Numbered from the stretch's first letter, positions 12,061 to 22,321 are shown. The stretch is 64,000 nucleotides of DNA from Liriodendron chinense (GCA_003013855.2 ML058370.1:2480001-2544000), one strand, 5' to 3'. Numbers and translations are program-made. Notes: generated by a model from the letters alone, not told the origin.

Positions 12061-12534
12061 AGGTACAACGGAGTGGTTGGACAAGAGATGTGAATATTTT
12101 CTTCCAATGTTTATGCATGAAATTAGGGCATTTTGTTGTTTTTCGATGTGCCTTGTTTGATAGTATGATGCAACAAAGGGCTTCATTAATCAACCATTGT
12201 TCGAAAACAAGCTAATAGAAGCAATACAAAATTCATTGTTTTTCTTTTTCAAAATGGCAGCAATTGGATAGGTTATAGGTACTTTCTTTTGGCTAATTTT
12301 TCGATGCGTATTTGCCAAGATGCTCCTACAAGGGCGATTCTGTATTTGATCCAATCCTTGATTTTACTGCTAGATTGACGATGACAAGTGTGTATGTTTC
12401 ATCAGTTTTGCAGAGACCATGGCACACCTCTTATTAGTAGACCAGCCTGATTTTCAGTAAAGCCATACAATCCTCTAGCAGCAGCAGCGGCAACAGCTTA
12501 TAGTACTCCTAATTTTTTTGTGTTTTTTTGAACC

Positions 12535-12760
12535 AGGTGCACGAAAGCTTGCAGAGAATATGGGAAAGAAATCTAGTTAATTCATTGAATAGGCCCTGCA
12601 AGCATTCAGGTTTCCACTAGATGAAAGTCTAAAATTAATTATTGTCAATATGTCTGTGTTTCTTTGGAGTTCATGATTTTACTTTTTTGCAGGTTGCCTT
12701 GTCTAGGAAGTCACCATATGTTCAAACTGCTCATAGAGTAAAATTTCCTTCTGGTTACCT
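12535..12760 (+). pseudogene. Candidate captured exons of unknown origin
   Basis: Two short segments look like exons because they are bounded by plausible splice signals. One follows 'ttgaaccag' and ends before 'gtttcc' (about 12537-12608). The other follows 'tttttttgcag' (12692) and encodes VALSRKSPYVQTAHRVKFPSG before 'gttacc'. I do not recognise the protein. The position downstream of the CT-rich and minisatellite block parallels the captured exons in the inner CACTA. A chance occurrence is possible. Confidence 0.25.
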
Positions 12761-12839
12761 TTTAAGTTTGACTTCTGTTTTTATCAATCTGCATTCAATT
12801 CTTCTGATTGTTTTTTTTTTTTTTTTTCTTTTGTGAATT

Positions 12840-15676
12840 TCTGATCTATATTCATTTGCAAAATTGGGTATCGCAATTCCTGCATATGATGCTTCTTCCA
12901 TCTCAAGTGGAGTCTGGGCTTTTGTGACGTCTCTGCCCGTATTGTCCATACCACAGATATCAATACAATTCTTTTTGTTAAAAAAATGATTCTTATTTAA
13001 CTTTCAACATAGAGTATCAAATTTTCCTGTTTGTTGATAGAGGTTTGCTAAGCCCATGCATGTGCATAAGGCAACTCATGTACCACCACCACCATGTGTA
13101 CCAGAATGTTACATAGACTGAGATCTAATCCATCTATTTTGTGGGTCCTACTTATTTAGATATCCTGGATCAAAAGTCAGGTCATTCCACTTATCACGAA
13201 GGCCACTGTTTAAGAAATAGATATGCAGCTGATAAAAAACTTGGCCAAAGTTTTCTAATATGTCCATTAGCTTCTTATATTGTGACAGCCTCAGTTTTAG
13301 GCTAGATCATCTGCACGTCATATCCACCTCATGAATGGTTGGATCCTTTACCCTTGTGCCACACTGGTGCATGTGGTGGGGTTGTGTAGATGGGATGCCT
13401 TCTACTCGTGTGGGCAGAGCAAATCCCTCTCTTATAGTTTGTCTTTGATGGCTGGAGGAGCTTCTCTAAACGTGGTCATGAACTGTACTTTGCAGAGTTC
13501 GTGTCTCATCTTCGAACAATAGAAGCTAGTTGTTGCTCCTTGAAGATTTAGGATTTGTTACTTGCGTTTCTTAGATTTGTCTAATGGATCTGTTTCTGTA
13601 TTTTACAATTAATAGTAGTTGGGCTTCGTGATTTCATAGCTGAAGTGAATTTCAGTTTTTTTTTTCTTCAGTCAAGTGTTGGCTTAGCAATCCTTTAGTT
13701 AAGTGTGGGTGGATAGGGCTCCATGGATGTGGCCTTAGAAGCCTCTGCTAAAGGGGCGTGTAGATGGGTAGGCTCCTCTAATGGTCGGCTTAACAAACCT
13801 CTACTGAAGGGTATGGGTGGTGGCAATTCCACAATGTTTTTCAAGGGTTCAGATAGCTGCTCAGTTCAACTAAATTAGTATGATACAATTCTATATAGTG
13901 AAAATGTTGAAAGTGGGTTGGTGGTCATCAATTTAATAATAAAGACCATACTACTAATTTGCAATGGCAAGCATTTAAAGTTGGACCAGAAGCATTTGTA
14001 AGTTCAATATTGGGGCTGAATCCTTGAATCTCGAATTTGGAAGTATTCTAACACGACCAGAAGCACTCCAACGGTTTAACATAGATCACTGTTTTTTTAT
14101 TGTAGGTGGTCAGGTGTCTATAGAGAGAGCCATTACCAAAATCATCTCTAAATGAACTAGGCTGACAAGATGTTGCTCGAGAACTACAAGGAATACGCAA
14201 AACATGTCAGGTGAGTTGTTTTATTTTCTTAGAGGCTTGCCTCAATTTGTGTGTTCTTTTTAGGAAGGTTACTATGGACCTTTGATTTTTGTCCTGATCA
14301 TTGGATCAATGGGAGATCATGATACATATGGTGGGCTGCACACGCCAATTTGTAGGTTAAGCTTATCTTAAAGAAGTTAGTATTGGATCTACCCTCTTAA
14401 ATTATTGTTATCTCCACTGATGGAACAACCTTCGCTATTTTCAATTGGGCTTCTCTGTTTCTGATTTACTTTGAGAATAGCAAACACTTTTACAAGTAAG
14501 GATTTAGGTATTCATCATGTTTCAATGGAACCGGCATATACTTGTCTGGGGAGGGTCCTAGGTCATTGCTCTTTCGTTCTCTTTTAGTTATTCATGGAAA
14601 CACCTGTTATACACCTGGATGTCATAAAGTAGCACATCACCCGACTACAGAGAAAGTCACAAGTTCCATTTAACCATTTATAGTAGATGCCTTGCATGAG
14701 TGAGCACATTCAAACATCATTCTTTGTGGTCAGCCTTCAGGCTAGACAACTAAATCTCTATATCTGGTTTAAATAATACATGGAATTTTTTTGTACACAG
14801 CTTTAATTGGGCCTTGATGATTTTGAGAATTTAGCCGAATGTTTCAATAGTGTTAAATGTGTTGCGCCGTTCAAAAAAAAAGAAGGAAAGGATAGAATGT
14901 GTTGTGTATCCTCACCTCAGATTACGCATGTCGTATGAGTTGTGGATTTGAATGGGTATAAATGTAGAGGAAGGGAGGTGCTTCATGCTTACTAGTCTAC
15001 TTAGGCATAGAAATGGAATATGGTTCCTTGACAGCAATAATCTTTTTTTTTTATAACACTAGTTAGGATCTGTCAATCCAGGATATACTTGATTTTTCCA
15101 TCCACAGCGTGCCCCATCAGATCAATGGTCTAAATCACTAACCATGGGATGATACTGTTTTCCATCCATGGTAATTTCCACCAAAATAACCGGTCTAGAT
15201 TCACGAGCTGTACAACCATGCATTATAGGCTAGAATCAGTCTCCTCATGCGAACATATCAGATTTCGGTCCAAACACTATTCTGTAAAATATAACATCCT
15301 GATTTAGTTAGTCCTCTCCCAACATTGGAAGCTTCGGAAAAGATGACCAATTTGCATCTGTTGAACATGTCCAAGTGTTGAATTGTACATTCACTGGAAC
15401 TTTAAATGAGGCCAGGACAAGACATGGCAGGTAATTGAGCTCTAAGAAAATCACCTAGCCAAGTTAGTTTTTCACAACAGTACATTGAAATTTCCATATA
15501 CAAGAAATGAACCGAGTTCTAGTGCACCCATTTTGAATTATAAAATAGTAGAACATGAATTTGGTAGAATTTCTCTTCAAGGTACGTGTGGCCACTTGTG
15601 TCATTATTTGGAACCATCCATCCAGTTGTCCCTATTCTTAGATTAACCAACGGTTCAAATTACATATAGAGTAGAT
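12840..15676. other. Interior of the outer CACTA, no gene recognised
   Basis: No convincing coding region was found. One short exon-like segment, 'gctgacaagatgttgctcga' to 'catgtcag|gtgagt' (about 14160-14211), encodes ADKMLLENYKEYAKHVR before a good donor site but has no partner exon that I can identify. Confidence 0.4.
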
Positions 15677-15679
15677 GAT

Positions 15680-15985
15680 CACTACAAGAAATATGACTTT
15701 TACCGAGGAAATTTTTCCTGGCTAAATGTCATAATTTCCTCGGTAAAATCTATTCCCAACGAAAATGTTCGTCGCTATTTTCGTCGAAATATCACCCCGG
15801 GGAAAAAGATGAAATTAAATTTTTTGTCGGTAAAAAGTCGACCATTTCCAACAAAAAATTTCCTCGGTAAAAGTCAACAATTTCGTGGCAATTGTTTAAT
15901 TCGTTGGTAATTATGCGATTTTTACTGAGGAAAATTTTCCTTGGAAAAACTCTATGACCAAGGAATGTTTCCTAGGAAAAGGTAG
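15680..15985. repeat. Left subterminal repeats of the inner CACTA
   Basis: Repeated units of 'ttaccgaggaaat' and its inverse 'tttcctcggtaaa', some with CCTGG or TTGG variants, occupy the first 300 bp. They are mirrored at 19905-20234. Confidence 0.85.
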
Positions 15986-16062
15986 TAGAATTACCTTTTC
16001 ATTGCCAACGAAATATTTCTTTGGAACATCCACTATCCTGCCACCTGAAAGCATTCAATATT

Positions 16063-16212
16063 TCTTTTGGAACATTCAATATTCCTACCACCTAAAAGCA
16101 TTCAATATTCAATATCCCTACCACCTAAAAGCATTCAATATTCAATATCCCAATCACCTGATAGAACATTCAATATTCAATATCCCAATCACCTGATTGA
16201 ACATTCAATTGT
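16063..16212. repeat. Short tandem repeat, about 34-bp units
   Basis: Four or more units combining 'cattcaatattcaatatccc' with 'taccacctaaaag' or 'aatcacctgatag'. The frame at 15954-16196 is an artefact of it. Confidence 0.75.
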
Positions 16213-16298
16213 ATACCAATCAAAATGACCATTTAACCATAATAATATTTTGAATAAAATCAAAATGTCAATCCCACCAGTACATACAACCAATACAA

Positions 16299-16323
16299 AA
16301 AAAAAAAAAAAAAAAAAAAAAAA
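16299..16323 (+). repeat. Poly(A) run
   Basis: About 25 consecutive A residues inside the inner CACTA. There is no adjoining LINE or SINE body that would explain it as a retroposon tail. Confidence 0.8.
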
Positions 16324-16532
16324 TCAATCAGCACAAACACAGTCTACAATGCTATCAACTTACTAGGAAAATTCAGCTAAATCAAGATCGCCATCTCTAG
16401 GTTCCAATCCTGTAGCTTTTGCTATGGGCCTTCAGGAAAGCACAGGTACATGGACATGATAGCAATGCAAAAATAAGAATATGAAGAACAAAGAAACAGT
16501 ATGTGCATTCAAACAAGACATTCACTTTAATT

Positions 16533-16950
16533 CGACTGAAGTTTTCCTTCGTGTTTCTACCTTTCTGATGACCTATGAACAAACAGTTCATGCCATCTAT
16601 GCTTCCTATGCCTGTGACAATTGCAGGATCATCATAACCTACACAGTCTCCATGAAGCTCCACCCACTGCGTCAACGTTGAATAAAGCAATTACTAGAGA
16701 ACATTCCTTGATACATCAATCACACCCAAATGAATTAGACAAGACTTTATTGCAATAACAAATTAAAAAGGAGGCTCAAATATAAGTAAGAAGTATCAAA
16801 CCTTGTCAGTAATCTTTAACATGTGGTCAAGAAAAGTTGGCCTGTTAGGATGCAGAAATGATATCCACCTCAGTTCATAGCAATTTGGAAATTCTGAGAT
16901 GCTTAATGCTTGCAGGTACTGGCATCGAATGTCCTCTATATTTTAACAAG
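16533..16950 (-). pseudogene. Captured fragment: plastid acetyl-CoA carboxylase carboxyltransferase alpha
   Basis: Minus-strand exon A ends at 16802 with HPNRPTFLDHMLKITDK followed by a GT donor. Exon B starts at 16666 after 'gacgcag' with WVELHGD, YDDPAIVTGIGSIDG and FIGHQKGRNTKEN, the conserved core of the carboxyltransferase alpha subunit (AccA/CAC3 family) that transfers carboxyl groups to acetyl-CoA in plastid fatty-acid synthesis. The two exons are joined by a 135-bp intron with GT-AG ends, so genomic DNA and not mRNA was captured. Upstream of exon A the translation to about 16950 is only weakly similar to the family. The copy lacks most of the roughly 700-residue plant protein, has replacements such as GDCVGYDD for the usual GDRAGYDD, and loses similarity after KENFSR. 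Confidence 0.88.
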
Positions 16951-16953
16951 ATG

Positions 16954-18200
16954 TAAAATGCATAAATTCCTTTTCAAAGAACATAGATAAGCACAACATA
17001 AAGGAAATTGACATCTCAATGCAAAAACTAGAACAGAGTTCATCACACATATCAAAATATCATGAGATAAGAGGACAACCTTTTATCTCCCTCCTTGGGA
17101 AATATGCTATCTGACTTTATGTCCTGCATTAGTAAATAATAACAGAAAATAAATTGGTTAATATCAAGTACAAAAGGGAAAAGAATGAAAGAAAACAAAA
17201 GAGAGAAAAAAAAAACCATCTATTGTTTGGTATCACCATTGGCATGTATGCTAAATCCTAGTTGGTCTACCATTACCTTGGACACGTGGCACGAGTGCAA
17301 GTGCCAAAGTGTCCTAAAGTGGCTGGCACAGGACGCTTCAAAAAAGATAACACAGGAACAAAAATCCCAAACTCCTACGAGCACTTTTTGATAAGTTGTT
17401 GAAAAAAAAAAAAAAAAGAACAAACAGAGAAGTGGAAGTATCATCCCTATATGCCAAAATGAGCTAATATAGCCAACAAAAAAACATTCAATTTGTCAAG
17501 ACCACTGTGAGGTCTATAAATGTTAGGAAATAGGTTGGCTAGCATTGTAAAAAAAACTGAATAATAAGCATAACAGGAACCAAAGGGTCCCACATGTCAT
17601 CAACCACACCTAGCTAACCATGAACAATGATCAAGGATAATCAGTGGACTATAATCACTCATCTATTGTGGATGAATAACATGAATGAAGCTCTAAAAGA
17701 GAAGTGACATTTAAACCTGATGTTTTTTATACATACACCCCACTTTTGTACTTCTAACTCTGACTCTTCTTTTCTTTTCTTTTTTTCAACTAATATTGTT
17801 ACCATTCTAATATTATAGCTAGAAGAAGGGAAAAAAAATAGAGGCACATGCAAGAGATCGTACAATGTCAATAACTGCCAACTCCAGATATACCTTAGAT
17901 AAGGCTATGATGATGTGATCATTGAATAAAATTATTGTTACCATTCAAGTAAATAAATAAATAAACACTTTCTTTCACAAAGCTGTTGGATGCATAGAAT
18001 TCAGCCCCTTAAGAATTAGTGGATACTATTGCCCTCTAGTGATCATGCAGGCGACATGGAAGGAAAGAATGATGGGATTTTTAGAGATGAAGCATTCTTT
18101 GCCATGATTGAGGGATTGGAAATCTATTAGGGATACTACATTCCTCCAAGTTTTCAAATTGGAAACTATAGATGATATGAAATATGAGAACTTCTAACAA
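16954..18200. other. Interior of the inner CACTA, no gene recognised
   Basis: Mostly intron-like, T-rich on the minus strand. A segment at about 17075-17125 (minus) could be an exon remnant (DIKSDSIFPKEGDK before a GT), but I cannot assign it. Other short frames lack domains. Confidence 0.35.
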
Positions 18201-18203
18201 AAG

Positions 18204-18505
18204 CCTCATTAACCAACCCAACCCTTACATACCCACTAATCATCGCACTCTAGGTGATCAAATTCCTCTCAGGAATTTCCGCAAACACCCCATGTGTAGA
18301 CCCAATTACTTCACATTTTGATAGAAATTCAACAGCCCAATCTTCACATGTGCCCACCTTCGCACAAGCCGAAATGACACTAACCATCGTAACCTCATCC
18401 AAGCAGATCCCCACCATTTGTATCTCCTTAAACAAACTGAAAACCTCATTAACCAACCCAACCCTTGCATACCCACTAATCATCCCACTCCAAGCAATCA
18501 AATTC
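18204..18505 (-). pseudogene. Captured pentatricopeptide-repeat (PPR) fragment, internally duplicated
   Basis: Minus-strand translation gives AWSGMISGYARVGLVNEVF, FSLFKEIQMVGICLDEVTMV and SVISACAKVG, which match the PLS-class PPR pattern (W..MI.GY...G...EA..LF..M...G..PD..T..S...AC...G). PPR proteins bind organellar RNA. The segment around EIPERNLI and MISGY occurs twice, at about 18205-18290 and 18440-18520, so part of the fragment was duplicated after or during capture. It covers only one to two repeats of a protein that normally has ten or more. Confidence 0.85.
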
Positions 18506-18764
18506 CTCTCAGGAATTTCATTGAAAAGAGTAGGGAAGTCTCTTCAACAAACGATTGGGAAAAGAACACAAAAAAGTAAAAAGCCACAGCTATGAAATTA
18601 AGAACAGAATCATAGAAGCTTGACATACAACTAAATCTAATAAGAAACATCAACAAAGAAATAAAGAAAAATAAAAAAACAAGAGATTTATTGAGAAAAG
18701 AACCTAAAAAAATGCATGGGGCGAGCTGATTTCTGGATTCCCTTGCAATGATCATCCAAATCAT

Positions 18765-18890
18765 TGTAAATCCCTTTCAATAAGGGTTTCAACAATATAA
18801 ACCCCTAATTAGGGTTTCAACATTGCAAATCCCTAATTAGGGTTTCAACATTGTAAATTCCTTTCAATTAGGGCTTCAACACTGGGCCGC
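18765..18890 (-). repeat. Minisatellite with about 30-bp unit in the inner CACTA
   Basis: Four imperfect units read on the minus strand as 'aattagggatttgcaatgtt' plus 'gaaaccct'. The unit is the same as at 11890-12060, in inverted orientation. Confidence 0.8.
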
Positions 18891-18930
18891 AAATCCTCCA
18901 ACTTGACATCAAAAGAACGAAAAGGAGAGA

Positions 18931-18934
<4 letters not shown>

Positions 18935-18973
<39 letters not shown>
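18935..18973. repeat. (GA)n microsatellite
   Basis: About 18 GA dinucleotides, followed by a 'gcttgt' hexamer repeated four times (18975-19000). Confidence 0.95.
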
Positions 18974-18975
<2 letters not shown>

Positions 18976-19100
18976 CTTGTGCTTGTGCTTGTGCTTGTTG
19001 CTTGAGTTGCATAGAGAGCACTTGCTTGCTAACTGCTTGAGAGAACCCTAGATATGCACCAAAATGTTGTTCTAGCTTTAGATTTGAGCCCAGATCCGAT

Positions 19101-19285
19101 TTGAAGATAGAGAACGAAGAGAGAGAGAGAGAAGAGAGAGAGAGGAGTAGAAGGAGAGCGAGAGAGAGAGGAGAGAGAGTACTAACCCTAGAAAGCGCTT
19201 TTGACTGCTCCTACGATCGACGATTTGAGAGAGAGATCAGGAGTAGGCGAGAGAGAGCGATGGGGGTGAGAGAGACAGGAGCGTC

Positions 19286-19333
<48 letters not shown>

Positions 19334-19371
19334 ATTGGGGGTGAGAGAGACAGTGTCTGGAGAGCTCTGTC

Positions 19372-19409
<38 letters not shown>

Positions 19410-19520
19410 GAGAGCGTTGGGGGTGAGAGAGACAAAGCGTCTGGAGAGCTCTATCTGGAGAGAAGAGTGTTGGGGGTGAGAGAGACGGCGTCTGGAGAGA
19501 GAGAGAGACAGAGAGGGTGA
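19101..19520. repeat. GA-rich tandem array
   Basis: Runs of (GA)n alternate with a repeated segment 'ttgggggtgagagagac' plus 'gtctggagag', present four times between 19260 and 19500. Long open frames on both strands here (Arg/Glu-rich or Ser/Leu-rich) are composition artefacts and not genes. Confidence 0.9.
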
Positions 19521-19616
19521 GAGATCTCTGGGAGGTTTTTTTTTTTGGGCGGTGATTGGGGCTAGAGACGAGACGGTCCAGTCAGGGGCTAGTAGGGCAC
19601 GCCGTGATTTCTGTAT

Positions 19617-19850
19617 TTTATCAACTCCGTCCATCTTTTTTTACAAACCATTTTACAGCATGAACCCAAAAAATGAGGCAAATCCAAGGCCCAAGTAGAC
19701 CATACCAAAATCAATGATAGTCACTTGCATCCACTGTTTCTTATCGTGTGTTTCACTTGAGCTTTTGATTTGCCTCCTCTTTTGAGGTTAAGCCCTAAAA
19801 TGAGCTGCCAAAATTTATGGGCGGCATGGATATACATCAAAATGACATTT
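19617..19850. repeat. Fold-back MITE family copy, partial
   Basis: Contains 'tatcaactccgtccatc', the 'catgaacccaaaaaatgagg' block and the return block 'gagctgccaaaatttatggg', but the outer arms are missing. Confidence 0.5.
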
Positions 19851-19904
19851 TCTATGTTAAAAATGTTAATTTTTTAAACTGGGTTAAATCTCACTAATTG
19901 GACT

Positions 19905-20234
19905 TTTGTATTATTTTACCTAGGAAAACTTTCCTCAGTAAAAGTGATAATTACCAATGAAAAACAAAGTTCCTTAGTAATTGTGGGCTTTTATCGAGGA
20001 TTGTTTCCTCGGTAACATCTTTATATTTATAGCCACGAAGCAAACCCCTCTTTTAACCACGAAATTTTAATTTTGTCGGTATTTGTCACTTTTACCAAGG
20101 AAACTTTTCCTTGGTAAAAGAAAAGCAGTACTTAACAAGGAAATTCAATTTTTGTCGGGAAAAGTATATTATTACCCAGGAAATTTGTTTCCTCGGTAAA
20201 AATTTCCTAGGTAAAAGTCATTTTTCTTGTAGTG
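19905..20234. repeat. Right subterminal repeats of the inner CACTA
   Basis: Multiple 'ttaccaaggaaact'/'tttccttggtaaa' palindromes mirror the left end and run to the terminal TTTTTCTTGTAGTG. Confidence 0.85.
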
Positions 20235-20540
20235 GATCCTATCCAATGGGTCAATGGCCAACAAAAAAAAATGGTAAACCAAAAATTATGAATGGGGAAT
20301 ACGAAGTCAGAGAGTGAAGAACAGCGATGGAGAGGATTGATTGCTTAATTGGGTTGGTTTTTCAAACACAAGCCATCCATGATAGGGCCCACTATCCAAG
20401 TGTACCATGTAAAGATGTCCCTACCATATTATGATTTTACCAGCTCCATTGCACAATCTCCAAATTGGAGCAAGTCCACCTCAATTTGCGTTTGCATTCC
20501 TTTCGAGTTGAAGCTGAAAGAAATGCAATCATGATTTTTT

Positions 20541-20663
20541 GAAGGGTGCATTTGGTTGTATCAGATATCATGAAATTTCATCATATTTTGCTCCAAACTA
20601 GACTGATTAATCATTAAATATCATGAAGTTTAGTGATATTCGGTGCCACCAAATGCACCTTAA
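20541..20663. repeat. Small MITE with 'ggtgcatttggt' ends
   Basis: The start 'gggtgcatttggttg' and end 'accaaatgcacctta' are inverted repeats, with 'atcatgaaatttcat' and its relatives inside. The terminal sequence resembles common plant hAT-type MITEs. Target duplication not resolved. Confidence 0.55.
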
Positions 20664-20939
20664 TTAAGACGGGTAACTACAATTTTTGTCATTTCCACTT
20701 GAACGAAGTACTACAATGCAATTTAATAATGCATTACAATGTGAACTAAGTTGTGAACAGAAATTTCATTTATTTCAAGTTGGACAAATGGATTTGAGAT
20801 TGGTACCAAGATAGTCTTTTTATCTATTGCAATTCATTTCAACTTAGCATCCAAATGCGCCCTAAACATTTATTTTCATATAAATGTGTAGTTTTCTGTT
20901 TTTTTTCCCCTATTCCCTTGTATATTTTATCGTCTACAG

Positions 20940-21054
20940 GGAGGGTCTGGGTATGCTAAAGGGATCTCATTTGAAGACATTCATATCAATGACAGCCGAT
21001 TATCTGATCATCAACAACCAATACTATTGTCATGATGGTTACAAGTACAATCAA
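20940..21054 (+). pseudogene. Captured polygalacturonase exon
   Basis: After the acceptor 'tcgtctacag', the frame gives GSGYAKGISFEDIHIN. A one-base frame change then leads to TADYLIINNQYYCHDGYKYN before the donor 'gtaaga'. This is the conserved GSGYA(K/R)GI.F..I......IIIDQ.YC block of plant polygalacturonases (glycoside hydrolase family 28), secreted enzymes that cut pectin. Both splice sites are preserved, so a genomic exon with intron edges was captured. The frame change and the lack of other exons make it non-coding for an enzyme. It lies inside the outer CACTA, between the inner CACTA and the right end. Confidence 0.85.
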
Positions 21055-21354
21055 GTAAGAATGCTCTTTTCTATTTGTGCGTGCCTATGTTTTTGGACTT
21101 GAAAAATAACTCAATTGTTTCAAAATGAGATTCTCCTTAGATCTGTACTCCTTATTTTCCCCTTTTTGTGTTATCAAAATAGTGAATTTTGACCATGACC
21201 AATTCAAATATAGATGTATCAAAACAATGCAAAAGAAGTTTATTTTATTTTTTAACCTTAGCAATTCTACTTGGATTTATATCCTCGTTTTATTTTGCTT
21301 GAATATTTTTTTCATAACAGGCGAAATAAGCAAAATAATTAATTTTTTTTAATA

Positions 21355-21663
21355 CAAGAAATTTTCCGACGGTTCCAGTCCGTCTCTATTTTCTCCCTTA
21401 CCGACGGCCGAGCAACGCAATCGACAACGATTAATGATAGTTGATTGCCGTCCGGGAAGTGTAAAAAGCACTTCCAAGGACGGTTAGGGACCGTCTGATT
21501 TTGGGACGGTTCATAACCGTCTTTTTAGAACAACGGTGATGGACGGTCGTTCAAGTTTTACGACACAGCAAAATAAGATGGCCCCTACGACGGTCCAGAA
21601 CCGTCTGGAATCACAGTTTAAGACGGTTTTCGACCGTCTTTTTAATGCTATTTTGGCGTAGTG
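21355..21663. repeat. Right terminal and subterminal repeats of the outer CACTA
   Basis: Repeated GACGGTT...AACCGTC palindromes lead to the terminal ATTTTGGCGTAGTG. The block begins with 'tacaagaaattttccgacgg', which itself resembles the start of a CACTA terminus. The palindrome core differs from the left end (GACGGAT...ATCCGTC). Confidence 0.8.
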
Positions 21664-21666
21664 TAA

Positions 21667-22321
21667 CGAGCTTCTTCTCAGTCGGATCCCACAACCTGAA
21701 GCCAAATTTCTCATCATCGTACCCCAAGAACACACACTGCCTAATCTTCGTATTGAGCTTGGACCTCTCGTCCTTTGGTACGTGAATGGATGCCCTGCAT
21801 CCAAACACCCTGAGATGATTGTAAGAAGGATCACGTCCAGTCCACACCTTCTCAGGTACTTCTCCATTCAACGAGGTTGATGGAGACCTGTTTATCAAAT
21901 ACACTGTCGTGTGCATTACTTCTCCGCAGAACATTTTAGGCAACTTCGCATGGGATAAAATGCATCTAATTCTCTCTACAATGGTGCGATTCATACGCTC
22001 AGATACACAATTATGCTGAGGGGTCTTGGGTACTATCCGTTCATGTTGCATACCTCGAGACTTACAATACTTATAGAAGTCACCAATGTATTCACCTTCA
22101 TTATCAGTGCGGATGCACTTCAATGATCTATATGTCTCTCTCTCGACCATGGCATGAAATATTTTAAACACACCAAAAACCTCGTCCTTGGATTTTAAAG
22201 TATAAATCCAAACCCTCCTAGATGCATCATCTATAAATGTAACAAAATACAATGCCCCACCCAAGGTTTTTATCCTAATAGGACCACAAACATCAGAATA
22301 AACCAAATCTAATGCATACAT
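21667..22321 (-). pseudogene. Integrase domain of copia 1
   Basis: An open minus-strand stretch with the catalytic triad context: LVYSDVCGP (first Asp), CIRTDNEGEY (second Asp) and VSERMNRTIVER (Glu). HLRVFGC and CVFLGYDDEKFGFRLWDP, the standard copia integrase C-terminal segments, follow. All three acidic residues are present. The domain is cut at 21666 by the outer CACTA, and the matching continuation (SRDVIFIEDQ) lies at 8485-8456. The annotated frame runs on into CACTA sequence to 21611, which is not part of the retroelement. Confidence 0.9.

Larger units (their letters stand above)
15680..20234. mobile_element. CACTA DNA transposon (inner), 4.6 kb, gene-capturing
   Basis: The left end reads CACTACAAGAAATATGACTT and the right end is the inverted partner ending TTTTTCTTGTAGTG. 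The 3-bp flanks are GAT at 15677-15679 and 20235-20237. Both ends carry many subterminal palindromes of the type TTACCGAGGAAA...TTTCCTCGGTAA. No transposase frame is visible. The interior holds exon fragments of an acetyl-CoA carboxyltransferase alpha-subunit gene and of a PPR gene, both readable on the minus strand, plus a minisatellite and long GA tracts. It sits wholly inside the outer CACTA and is therefore the younger insertion. Confidence 0.92.
8494..21663. mobile_element. CACTA DNA transposon (outer), 13.2 kb, gene-capturing, no transposase seen
   Basis: The left end reads CACTACACCAAAAT and the right end is its inverted partner ATTTTGGCGTAGTG, with one mismatch. The flanking TAA at 8491-8493 and 21664-21666 is the 3-bp target duplication typical of CACTA. 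Both ends carry short palindromic subterminal repeats of the GACGG...CCGTC type. The insertion splits copia 1 pol cleanly, because copia coding resumes on each side. No long frame resembling a CACTA transposase is present, so the copy is non-autonomous. It contains fold-back MITEs, a minisatellite, a polygalacturonase exon and a complete second CACTA element. Its orientation is undetermined. Confidence 0.9.

Noticed and set aside
17220..17444. Minus-strand frame with a Phe run in the inner CACTA
   Set aside because: Driven by a poly(A) stretch; no similarity to the carboxyltransferase or PPR fragments was seen.
19101..19634. Long open frames on both strands (Arg/Glu-rich and Ser/Leu-rich)
   Set aside because: They are produced by (GA)n runs and a short tandem repeat; there are no domains, and both strands are open at once.
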